A stretch of 64,000 bases of DNA, taken from Begonia masoniana. Its lineage: Eukaryota > Streptophyta > Magnoliopsida > Cucurbitales > Begoniaceae. The stretch spans positions 6,927,519 to 6,991,518 of the forward strand of contig CM039514.1 in the NCBI GenBank assembly GCA_022432975.1. Reading direction: 5' to 3'. Position 1 is the first letter of the stretch. Each line of letters starts with the position of its first letter. Below, piece by piece: positions 41,801-52,102 of this stretch. The position numbers were made by a program, and so were the translations under genes. The notes under the pieces are model-generated. The model made no database searches. It was not told the origin of the DNA and saw nothing but the letters and a program-made list of their open reading frames with translations.

Positions 41801-42858
41801 ATTTAAATACAAATAATGTGGATTAGGGAAAAAAGTTATTTCACATATTTTCAACCATAACTTAAATTTGATGTAGTTACCTCCAATTTTTTGTAGGATT
41901 CGGCTCGTGCGTGCTATGGACCGAAGCACGTTGAAGTTGCCCATGAACAATTGGCTATCCAAACTCTTCTAATTACAGATGATCTCTTCAGGTCAGTTCT
42001 TTTTGTAGGATTATAAAAATAAATTTATTTTTTAATTATAAATTCTAATCTTATTTTTTGATGTGACACTCATGGGTCGTTCATTAATTATTGTAATAAT
42101 TAATATAAGTTATGAATAATTAAAATTAGACACCAATTGGATCAATTAGTGAACGCGACACTGATGTAAACCTTGCATTACTAAAAAAAAAAAAAAAACT
42201 CAAGCACCCAAATAAACGTTTTGATGTTGCAAAGACATACTGGCACAAGATATATAAATTTGTTTTTGATTGTCGTCTGGTGTAATGTCTGTCCAAAAAT
42301 GGTAGCCAGTATGTCATCGCTTCAAGTTGCCTCTTTCTATTCTTCAATATATTCAATTTTCTTCAAGTTGTCTTAGTGTATTTAAAAACATTATCTGATG
42401 ATTACAAGTCTTTATTTTTTTTTGCAGGAGTTCGGATATAAAAGTGCGGCAAAAATACGTCAAATTGGTGGACTCGGTGAGAGCTTGTGGGGGCACTGTC
42501 CATATATTTTCATCCCTGCACGTCTCTGGAGAACGTAAGTAGTGTTTTATTCCATTCTATTACAGCTGCTGGTTAGAGCAATTTTTTTTTGTCCTAATGG
42601 TGGCTTCATGGGTCTGTCGTGTTGTTCAGTTTATGTAAATTTTCAATTTTTAGTTCTAGCTTTCATGTTCTCTTTCTGTTCTTAAGAGTGTTCTGATGAA
42701 AAAGATTCAACTTCAAGTTGACTTCATTAATTAACTCGTGCAAAAATATATGTCAAAATTTAATAGATTTCACAAATATTGCAGAGCTTGCACAAATTAC
42801 TGGAATTGCAGCAATTCTACGGTTCCCCATGCCTGATCTTGATGCCATTGAGATGTGA
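35865..42858 (+). CDS. PEL1: Pelota (Dom34) ribosome-rescue factor
   Basis: Pelota is an eRF1-like protein that works with Hbs1 to split stalled ribosomes in no-go and non-stop mRNA decay in the cytosol. Sixteen phase-compatible exons: 35865-35915, 36062-36144, 36964-37042, 37593-37667, 37743-37799, 38455-38500, 39232-39307, 39671-39746, 40200-40232, 40326-40394, 40505-40611, 41118-41190, 41289-41327, 41897-41991, 42428-42534, 42785-42858 (379 residues, family size). The Sm-like N-terminal domain reads [32 protein letters not shown] and [20 protein letters not shown]. The central domain has [25 protein letters not shown] and [11 protein letters not shown]. The C-terminal domain has [20 protein letters not shown] and [19 protein letters not shown]. 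As expected for Pelota there is no GGQ motif. Exon 7 ends within the isoleucine codon of GKIM, spliced by a GTATTT donor. No defect seen. Confidence 0.95.
38678..38873. mobile_element. MITE-like element in PEL1 intron 6
   Basis: Starts AGTAATAATAG and ends ATATAGCATTACT, so the two ends are roughly inverted (AGTAATGCTATAT on the other strand). The interior is A/T-rich. Similar to the elements at 24623 and 29147. Confidence 0.55.
42015..42181. mobile_element. MITE-like remnant in PEL1 intron 14
   Basis: The interior (ATTAATTATTGTAATAATTA) matches the element at 29147-29340, and the right end is CTTGCATTACT. A loose inverted repeat is visible around GATGTGACAC and GCGACACTGATG. The left boundary is uncertain. 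Confidence 0.5.
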
Positions 42859-43163
42859 TGAAAACAGATACAATCAATATTCAGGTCCTCTCTTTTACAT
42901 GTACAAAGAGTTGTACAATTCAACATTTTAGTAGTTAGTAGAGTAATTGGGCCAACTATTGTAGCGAAAGATGCATCTTTTTTTATTCTAGTGATTGATT
43001 CTGTAATGAAGATGGAGAAACAATATAGTTATAAGCTTTTATTGTTGGATTTGCGCTCTTGATGTTGTTGAGAGAAATCTTCCAATCTTTCTCTAACTTC
43101 TCTATCATTTGAACTAAGAATCACTCCATCCACCAATTACTGTAAGTGCTGAAAAAAAGTCAA

Positions 43164-44001
43164 CGGTAATTATCAATTTGAACTATGTATTATGCATTGT
43201 ATTTCAGTTAGTTTCCTGTACTAAAAAAAATCGATAAACTAAACTCTGTATTTTGATTTTGTTATTAGTTTTAACTTTTCATTAACAATTTTATAAAATT
43301 CTCATTTAAAAAATTACTAAACGATATTAGATTCATTTGAAATTTTACCACATGTTAACTACTCAATGAGAAGATAATTGAAAATTTTCGTGATTTTTTA
43401 GCACATGTACGATTTATTGTAAATTTATTTTAGTATTTTATAAAAATATTATAATAAATCATACAATTTTTAGAAAATCTTAAAAAAATTTCAGTTATCT
43501 ACCCATGATGTGGTGAACATGTGAAATGTTTTTTAAATAAATCCAATATCTTTTAGTATTTTTTTTTAAAATTAATCTAAGTTTCTTCTTTACTTTATAA
43601 ATTAATTTTAAAAAAATATCAAACGATATTGGATTTATTTGAAACTTTTGTCACATGTTCACCCTATCATGGGTAGCTAATAGAAAATTTTTCGTGATTT
43701 TCTAAAACTTGTTTGATTTATTATAATATTTTTATCAAATACTAAAATAAAATTAAAATAAATCGTACATGTGTTAAGAAATCACGAAAATTTCCAGATT
43801 AAGTAGTGAACATGTAGTAAAGATTTCAAGTGAATTCAATATCGTTTGATAATTTTTTAAATGAGGATTTAATGAAATTGTTGATGGAAGGTCAAAACTG
43901 ATAACAAAATCAAAGTACAAGGTTTGGTTTGTCGATTTTTTTAGTACAGGGGACTAACTGAAATAAAGTGTATAGTACAAGGTTTAAATCGATAATTACC
44001 C
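43164..44001. mobile_element. Mutator-like palindromic element (long TIRs, 9 bp target duplication)
   Basis: Nearly the whole 838 bp is one inverted repeat. The left arm begins CGGTAATTATCAATTTGAAC; the right arm, read on the other strand, begins GGGTAATTATCGATTTAAAC. They continue with matching CAGTTAGTCCCCTGTACT-like blocks, TTGATTTTGTTATCAG and CAAACGATATT for over 300 bp per arm. Flanks are AAAAGTCAA at 43155-43163 and AAAAGTAAA at 44002-44010: a 9 bp duplication with one mismatch, typical of the Mutator superfamily. No transposase is present. Confidence 0.85.
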
Positions 44002-44310
44002 AAAAGTAAACCATTAAATAGATGTTATGGTTTCTAGCATCGCACTTCACGTGACTTTCTTGTCGGTCAAAACCCTCCACTGGTCAGAACACTCGACCAA
44101 AGAGTCATAACATAACGGGTTCTGTATCTCAGCAATATGATTAAATCTCTAATAATTTCATCACGAAGATTTGAAATCTCTCTTTTGTAGATAAAGATCC
44201 GTCAAGTGATCCACCAACCATGTTATGATTCTCTAGTTGAGGATTTTGACTGGTAGAGAACTCTGACAGACAAAAGGGCTAAATAAAGTGCCACCAAGTG
44301 ATGAGAACCT
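44002..44310. other. Non-coding gap between two repeats
   Basis: About 300 bp with no recognised gene or repeat. It lies between the Mutator-like element and the 44311-48092 repeat. Confidence 0.4.
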
Positions 44311-45817
44311 TGATAACTCACTTATTTTAGAGTTATTTTATGCAAATTTTACATGAAAAAACTTGTATGATTCGAGTGAATTGAGTAAGAAGTTGTTGAT
44401 TTTAATGCAGAAGCCGCATTAATGCTTGCAACACATGCAGTTTCAGGAATCTAGCTGAATTTTTTGTATTTTGGCATATTTTCGAGAATAAGTAGATTTT
44501 TACAATTTATCCGATTTTTGTATTACATATCTTAATGCAGAAGAGCAGCGGGAAATACTACAAAAAACAGAAAATGTGGAAAAATTCAAATGTAAAATCA
44601 ATGAAGAGAATGAAAGAAAATTGAGAGGAGCAAAAATAAAAATGGAAAAGCTGTGATTTTCACCAAAAAGAGAAGCCACAAATCAAGGGATCTAGATTTG
44701 AAGTAAGAGATCCGAAGAAACAGAAATCGGTCGACAATCAAATCGGAAGAAGAAAACAGTAGACAAAACAGAAATCGGTCGACAATCAATTAGGAAAAAG
44801 AAAGAAGTAAACAAAACAGAAATTAGTCGACGTAGAGGAGCTGTCGACAAATAGAAATTGATGACAGAGAACGGTCGAAAATGAAAATGGATGACAGAGA
44901 ACGGTCGACAAATACAAACGAATGATAGAGCAGCATAAACAACAATCGGTCGACAAATACAATCGGATGACAGAGCAGCATAAAATACAATCGGATGACA
45001 GAGCAACATAGACAAAGCAACGGACGACTTAGAAGAATGGACGACAAAAGAGAGCAAATCAAGAAGATTTTATCATAAGCAGTTGATCAAGGAAATCAGA
45101 GGATCAGAAGGAGAAAGAAAGGAACAGATTGGAGAGAGGCGGATCTTGCTTCTGAATTTAAGGAAAATGAAACAAATAGAAAAAGAAAGAGATCTGGAGA
45201 GAGAAAAAGAATAGACTTCATACGCAGAACAAAAACAAAATAAAGGAGGCAATTCTGGAAGAGAGTTCTGGATCGACATCAAGGAGGAATCAACGACATT
45301 TTTCTTTGACTTTCTTCTTCTTTTCTTTACTATTTATGTTCATGAATAATTTTTTCTTTTGGTTTTTATTTTATGATGTCTAGTAGCTAAACTTCATCTT
45401 GATTAGGATAGAGTACTCATTGCATGTTTTATTATTGATCTATGAATGCTACATATTTTTCATTGAACGATTGCTCATGATTTTTATTGCATATTACGAA
45501 TTGTGTCGATAGGCAAATTTGTTTTCACATATTCCTATTGTATCGATAGGTAAATAATAATTAAAGATGTATGAGTAATTGAATAAATTAAAATTGTTGC
45601 CAAGTAGCTAACATTAATTTATTTGGCATTAAAAATAGGTTCACACGAAAATTCATATTAAGTTTTTATCTTTTCAAAGTTGAAGAGAAAATTCTGAAAC
45701 GGATTTATCTAGGCAATTCGAAGGAACCCCAGAAGTATTATGAATTCTAGCTGTTCTATGACTAATACTGTAGCATTGCTGTAGTATCATGAGTAAATTG
45801 CATATAATGAGGAAATC

Positions 45818-47622
45818 TGTAACACCCGAAATTGTTCCTAACATGTGTAGCCTTAAATTAGAAATGTTATGAGAGTTTAATTATTCAAGATTTATGAGAT
45901 GCATTGAAGTGTGAAATGGAAGAGAAGGAAGAGTGGTGGATTGGTTGAAAAGTCAAAAGATTAAGGAAAATTGAAAAGTCAAAGAATTATGAACCAATAG
46001 GAATGAAAAGTGTATAGAGTGGGAAAGGGGACATGGAAGCTTCACGTTGGTGGTTATTAAAGAATAAAAGAAGGTGGGTTGAATTATAAAAGAAGAAAAT
46101 TGTAGGGTAAAAACAAAAAGGTAAACAATTTGTTTGGTTAAAAAGACAATTTTGATTCATTTCTTCATCTTCATCCACGAAAAGGCCTCCATTGTTGATG
46201 TTCTAAGCTCTCCTTTGGCGAAGGAACTAGCAAGGTTAGTGAATAAATTGATTGGGTTTTGTTATTTATACATTTTAGGGTTAGTTTGTGGTGTTTTAGG
46301 GTAGTTTTGTTGGTTTTGGTTAGGGTTTGGAACCTAACCATGGGGTCCGAAAAATTGGTTCCTTTGGTTAGTTTTCTCTCTAAATTTAATGTTTTAAATG
46401 TTATAGGAATGAGTTTAGGAGGTTTATGGAGTTAGAATGGTGATTTGGTGGAAGTTGTGAAAAACTGGTTTTTAGAGCAAAGGGTGCCGGTTCTGGTTTT
46501 GTATTTCCGACTTGGTCAATGTGTTTTGGTTGGTTACTTTAAGTGTTTCAATGGATAATAAACGTGTAGAGGTTTACAGATTGGGGTGGCACGTCGAAAT
46601 CCGTTGAAAAACGAGAAAGTTATGGCCGTTTGAAGTTGGATGCTAGATATTGTGCAAAAATCGGATTTGAATGGTTAGGTTGAAAAGTTAGTGTTAGTTT
46701 GGTTTAGTTAATTTCTTTAGAATCCCCTAGTGTGTTACTAAGTTAATTTTTCTTATTTGTTAGGTAATTGCACGAGTAATTTAGCGGCACGAAGTTACAA
46801 AACTTTTCTTGAGCAATCAGGTAAGTAGTGGATGCGTGTTTTGTTGCCTTCGGGCCTACACCATGGAACGGTAGAGATTGTTTGCTTGTTTGTTGTGTTT
46901 TGCTTTGCTTGTCGAGCATTGTGTGACATGCATCATTGTTTTCTAACTACGAAACCACGTGTTTGACATGTTTGAGTGGTGAGAATGAAATGTAAAATAT
47001 GAAAATGGATATGCAACTTGGTCTCGAGTAGAATAGCCTCGTCGGGCAAGTGGCTCGTTGGAGCACCCCGAGAGGGATTCTACTAGAGATGCTATGCTAA
47101 ATTACGTAACGTGTCGGAAGTATGAATGCCTCGACCTGTTTGTGCTTGAAGGCACACTGAGGATTCTACGATCGATAGGGAAGGAGATTCGGTATGGCCG
47201 TCCCGGATTGTTTAGGATGTGTGCCTCCGATCTTGCTCCGTGAGTCAAGGTGTCGACACCTCAGGCAAGGTGTCGACCGCTTTCCTTCATGAATGAAACC
47301 AGAGGCAATTAGGTGTCGACCCTTTTAGCAGGGGTCGACCAGTGCCAGACAAGGTGTCGACTCGGGTCGACCACTACTTTGAGGTGTCGACCGAAACCCG
47401 ATTTTTACTGTTTTGACGCTTATTTCAACCCAGTTTGAACCTTATACTTTCCGATACCTTTTGTACGTATTTTATAAATGTTTTTCTACGTATTTTTGAG
47501 AGTTCGAAAAAAACAAAAAACCGAGTCAAAATTTTATCGAAAATTATTTTTAACGTCGTTTTAAACACGGTTTGGGTTAGCAAAGTAGCGCACCAAGCCG
47601 GGGCGGGTTCGGGGGCGTTACA
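45818..47622. mobile_element. Solo LTR (Ty3/gypsy, Tekay-like ends) with perfect 5 bp target duplication
   Basis: 1805 bp, beginning TGTAACACCCGAAATTG and ending GGGGGCGTTACA. These ends are typical of Tekay/Del chromovirus LTRs. AAATC is duplicated exactly at 45813-45817 and 47623-47627. No internal retrotransposon domain is present, so it is a solo LTR left by LTR-LTR recombination. Its 3' third (47240-47400) holds seven GTCGAC hexamers in GGTGTCGACC-like phrases. Confidence 0.88.
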
Positions 47623-47760
47623 AAATCAACCATAATCAAGGTTTTTTCCATAATTATCTTTTTATATCAATTTTCATTTTTAGTCTTACTTAATTTCGAG
47701 TAATTTTTAGTTCATTATTTCTTACTATTTATTTAATTTCAATATTTTCATCTATTCCTG

Positions 47761-47950
47761 CGTCGACCGATTTTAAGTGTGAATTAGTCGGGGTTGTCGA
47801 CCCCAGCATATTGGAGTCTTTTGTATAAATTTTAAGTTAAGTGTTCTAGCAGGGACTACGTCGACCGATTTTAAGCGTGAATCGGTCGGGTGGTCGACTC
47901 CAGCATATTAGAGACCTTTTGAGAGATTTTCAGTTAGGCCACGTCGACCG
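47761..47950. repeat. Tandem units of about 100 bp with GTCGACC
   Basis: Two and a partial third copy share CGTCGACCGATTTTAAG, GTGAAT..GTCGGG, GTCGACYCCAGCATATT and AGTTA-like ends, starting near 47761, 47865 and 47942. They belong to the outer repeat element. Confidence 0.7.
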
Positions 47951-48308
47951 ATCTCATTACAGAGGCCTTGAACCTAATCGAGATTTATAGCAAAATTAAT
48001 TTGATTAAAAATATCCTCGTGAGATCGACTTTTACTTTATCACTTCGTTAGCGACACGTGCACTTGCGTTAGGGTGTAGAAAATCACTAACAAACCATAA
48101 CACTAAAATTAGAAGGAAATTAAGTAAATTAAAAATCAGAAGAAAGTACAAGGAGAATGTACATGGTTCACCTACACAAAACAACATGATCACAAAGTGA
48201 TGAGATTGTCCCTAAAAAACATAACTATTGCCATAAGAGCTTAGGAAAACACATATTCATAGCCTTTAGTGCCCAAAAACAGATATCTAAATATATATAG
48301 TAGGTAAC

Positions 48309-50315
48309 TCAATTTTCAGCATAGGAAGAAACAGATTCTATGATGCCACTCACCACCTCCTTAGACTCCTTGAGCAGCTTGATACTACTTTTCAGCTTCT
48401 CTCTCTTCACAGCCAGAGAAGGAGATTCTTCCAGCATCTTTTCAATTCCACCTCCTGCAGGACTCATAAACTCACTAATGGTTTCTTTCTCCATCTCCTT
48501 GTTCACCAGCCTTTTAAGGCTCAACTGCAGATGGAGAGCTGTGCAATCCACCAATCTCGTTAGAACTATCTTCCAATATGCTATCATTCTCATTTTCAAG
48601 TCATAAGCTTCATTCATAACATCTGGGTGTTTCCATAAATCTCCAATTTCAACATTTCCGACCCCTTCGATATTTACGCTCTTTGGTCTGTATACTGCAT
48701 CTTTTATTAAGACCTGTCCCCTGAACCAGCCTTGGTTCAACATGAGTTTGTTCCATCCTGCCATGTATTGAGGATCACAAGTGTAATCTGTCATCTTCTC
48801 CATTTCCACAAACTCTTTTATCCAATCAGTTGACTCTTCTTTCATTCTCTCTGCAAGCTGTTTCCCTGCTCTTTTAATGGGTACTTGAAGTTGGTGATAG
48901 TTCTCAGAGTGTCGCATCAAAACAGAAAGGAACACTCCCTGTATATAATCCCACACATTTTCAACAAACTCAACCGGGACTCCGGAGATTGCATTTACCT
49001 TTTTGTGCAGGATCGAAAGGAAAGCAGCCCGAGGTAGAAAATTCGGCAAACCAATTCCTCTTGCTTCCTCTAAAACCTTTATCTCCTCCTTGAGAAAGTT
49101 CTTTGTCGGATCACTTTCTGCGTGTTTATGGAGTTCACTAGAGTACTGGTTGATCATATCAAGTAGACGAGCCGTGCAGTGCATTTTCTCGTCATCGGGG
49201 TATTCTTCATATTCTCCTCTAAGAAATATTTTCCTAAGAGACTCTTTTGCTTGTGCAATTATCTGCATAAAAGAGGTCATGGCTTCCGCAACTGAAGATA
49301 GTTTCTTCGGCATTTTGTTGAGCTCGGAAGCATTGGACGTCAGCTTTTCATTGATCCGTTTGATGACATCCGGCATACATCTCGATATACTCGTGGCCTG
49401 TAATCGCACCAATCTTTTTGCCAAATTTGGAATACCCACCATAGATTTATCAATCTTGGATAAAAGTAGATGGTTTCTGAAGAGAGCTGCTTCTTCCTTT
49501 TGCGCTTCTTCAAATGATTCATTCCCGATTCGATTTCTCACGCAGACATATCCAAGTCCGATGTTAACATCGTCTGCAGTTACCTTCTCGAGCAGTCCTT
49601 CAGGTGCCGAATCAGATTTAGTCACCACAGCCAGTGTCCTTAGGCCTGTTTTGTCGACACTCTGAGACAACCCGATAGATTCGCAAGTAGGAAAATCAAC
49701 AGTTGCAGATAAAACATTCAGTATAATGCTCTCTTCTGGTGTTATATACTCCATGATTATGTCCTTTATTTGGTCATATATGTCTTTAGGCTGGTCTTTG
49801 ACTGCAACTCTAGTAATTCCAGGGAGATCCACCATTGTTAAATCAGGAACACCTTTCTTTTTCACAACCAAGGTCAATGGGGTTTTAGATATTCCTCTAC
49901 CACTACCGAATCTCGAAAGTGGCCGTATTATGTCGTCCGAAATATACTCCTCTTCAGTATCCACTGTTTTTCCGCTGTACTCCAAGTAAATTTGAGGTTC
50001 TTCGGCCTAGTGGTTTTGGAGCCGCATAACCAGAGGTACTCTAGTGCAAATACCTTGACCTCTTGGGAGGTTGATCCCGGCCAAGGACTCGAGCACACTA
50101 GACTTGCCCGATGATTGATCGCCCACGACGACAATGGTAGGGAGTTGTATGCCTTCTTTCATGATCATCAAGTTTCTGAGCTTATCGACTGCATCCAAGA
50201 TCGGACGAATGCGATCGTTGTAGGACGATACAATCGGTGCCAGTGATGCGGGGCAGATCATGGTCCCTCCTTCGCTAGGAGTGATTGTTGAGCTGTTGCA
50301 ACTCAGCTGCGACAT
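48309..50315 (-). pseudogene. Dynamin-related GTPase of the DRP4 (Mx-like) type with one in-frame stop
   Basis: Large dynamin-like GTPase. The reading frame is intronless, as is usual for DRP4C-like genes, and runs 2007 bases from ATG at 50315 to the stop at 48309, interrupted only by TAG at 50009-50007 (after [10 protein letters not shown]). GTPase motifs are all present: G1 [10 protein letters not shown]2 with the Thr of [11 protein letters not shown]3 DLPG in MVDLPGITRVAV, and G4 TKSD. The stalk follows, and a GTPase-effector-like end near KRLVNKEMEKETISEF. There is no PH or Pro-rich domain, as in DRP4. The stop lies between G2 and G3, so a product from the normal start would be about 102 residues. 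Restarting at the first downstream Met would lose G1 and G2. Total length without the stop is about 668, the family norm. Either a recent pseudogene or a sequence error. Confidence 0.88.
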
Positions 50316-51436
50316 TCTCTATAACCTTCTAAGATAAAGTCATGAAAGAGTTCATTTAAGATCCGCAGTTATCATCAAATATCAGTAAATTTTTCACATG
50401 ACAAAATAGCTTTATTCACGATAATAAATGGCACTAAAGCTGCAAAATTTTTAATATCATTTGGTTAAATAAATATATCTTTTCAAACAAATATTAGAAA
50501 TTGAATAAAAAAGAGTCAAACCATAGTAGAAAACGAAAACAATGATTTTCCTTCATCTTGGTCTGCTCAAGAAGAGAATACTTCTACATATATAATACCT
50601 AAATCAAATAATTAGAAAATCCATTTAAGTCATTTCTATCATATGCAAGTTTTTCGAGCCGACGATGATGAAAGCTATCTATGATTATATCTACCAACCT
50701 TCATATGCAAGTATTAAAAATAGAAATTGGCGTAACGAAGGGAAAAGTAACACAAGTTTTTGGTTATAGTTAGCAAGTGTTATGCCCGGATGATCTTATG
50801 GTCGAACTTTTGATATTTCATAGCCACAAAGTTTCAAACTTTTTTTTCACTGTTTTTAACTACAAATTAAATAAAATGCTGAAATTAAATGAACTGAATG
50901 ATAACTGCAATAGAGGAAAAAACAAAAATGAACACAAAATGAAATGTATTTAGAGTCTATAAAAACAATAAAAAAATGTAGATGTATGTAAATTTCACAA
51001 ATTTTCTTTAATCATATCACAGCAAAACAGGGTTGTAATTGTTCAATGTTTAAGTGTTCAATCTGAAAATCAACCAGAAAGTGAAGCCAAATTGAGTGTC
51101 ATCAACTGATTTAATCAACGGTGTAGTTTCACAACCATGGAGCTGTACTTAAGGAAACTTGGTCATCAGATCATATCAAAATCTGGATTAACCACATCCA
51201 CATTTACAAATAGTGTGTTCTATTAATAGTAAATCAAAGAGCTAAATATAGCAAATTCAAATCCAAATAATATCAACATTCAAGCTGTTTAAGAGTCACA
51301 CATCCATCAGTTCTGTTGGCTTATTCTATTACCGGACACATCCAAGTCTTATAAATCTAAATTTCTTTCTGGAAGCGGAGATCTTTCAACAAAGAAAAAA
51401 ATATACATTGCAGAGAAAGGATTTAAACTGTAGAAG
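50316..51436. promoter_or_regulatory. Divergent intergenic region between the dynamin and STP genes
   Basis: 1.1 kb of AT-rich sequence with no recognised gene. It should have held both the minus-strand dynamin promoter and the promoter of the now broken sugar transporter. Confidence 0.4.
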
Positions 51437-51535
51437 ATGGCAGGAGGAGGATACGTTGTTTATGAAGGTGGAGAATATCAATATCCGGATGGCATTACCA
51501 CCTTTGTTGTTATGACATGTATGGTGTGGCCGATT

Positions 51536-52102
51536 TGAACCTTCCATTCTAGGTTGGTTGATCCTTTGATTTATTGATTGACTAATATAGTTGTCTAGCT
51601 ATTGAATATGTATGTATATGAATTTCCTTAACTATTTTTTTGTGCAATTTTCTGAAGTCTTACATTGTAAAATAGAATGGTTGGGTAACAGGCTATAAAA
51701 TTAACTTCTCTTGCTTTAATTATCTTGTTTTTATATGTTGGGCATGAGACATGGCATTGTATGAATTTCGATCGGCTCAAAGGAAGGTTGATGTTTGTAT
51801 AGTTGCATAACTTGTTAGCAGTATTAAAACATGTGACAATTAGGCTGCCATGTGAACATTGAATTTGTCCAAAGATAAGTTCATTGTTTGACAGGTCTTA
51901 TTGTCAATGTTTATATACTGGACCAAGTTACCAATTACAAGTTAACACTTTTAGCCAAAAGACTGAGTGTTAATGTTGTGCCGGTTTCTTGTTGATGAAT
52001 GCACTATATTTTAAGTTATATCATTGTCATGTATATACATATTAATTTGTGAGGTAATGTTGTTTCATTTTCTCTGCTGTTACAGTTAATATCTCAAGTA
52101 TA
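51536..52102. other. Non-coding stretch between STP exon 1 remnant and Copia gag
   Basis: AT-rich. It may be old STP intron. I looked for a 5' LTR matching 56205-56569 and for a TGGTATCAGAGC primer site here and found neither. Confidence 0.5.

Larger units (their letters stand above)
44311..48092. mobile_element. GTCGAC-rich repeat element of unknown family, interrupted by a solo LTR
   Basis: The element starts TGATAACTCACTTATTTTAG and ends GAAAATCACTAACA, so it has TG...CA ends. It is flanked by AACCT (44306-44310) and AACCA (48093-48097), an imperfect 5 bp duplication. This fits an old solo LTR or LTR-like insertion. Removing the nested LTR (45818-47622) leaves about 2 kb. It carries eleven GTCGAC hexamers, in a polypurine-rich block at 44690-44960 and in tandem units at 47761-47950. 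The 3' end includes GTGCACGTGTCGCTAACG (reverse strand), a phrase I recognise from plant repetitive DNA. No protein is encoded; minus-strand ORFs at 44598-45282 follow the repeats. Boundaries are inferred. Confidence 0.6.

Noticed and set aside
44598..45282. Overlapping minus-strand ORFs rich in repeated CRPI/LSS phrases
   Set aside because: They result from short tandem GTCGACAA-type repeats and have no start or conserved domain.
49003..49665. 220-codon ORF opposite the dynamin gene
   Set aside because: Antisense shadow of the intronless GTPase coding sequence.
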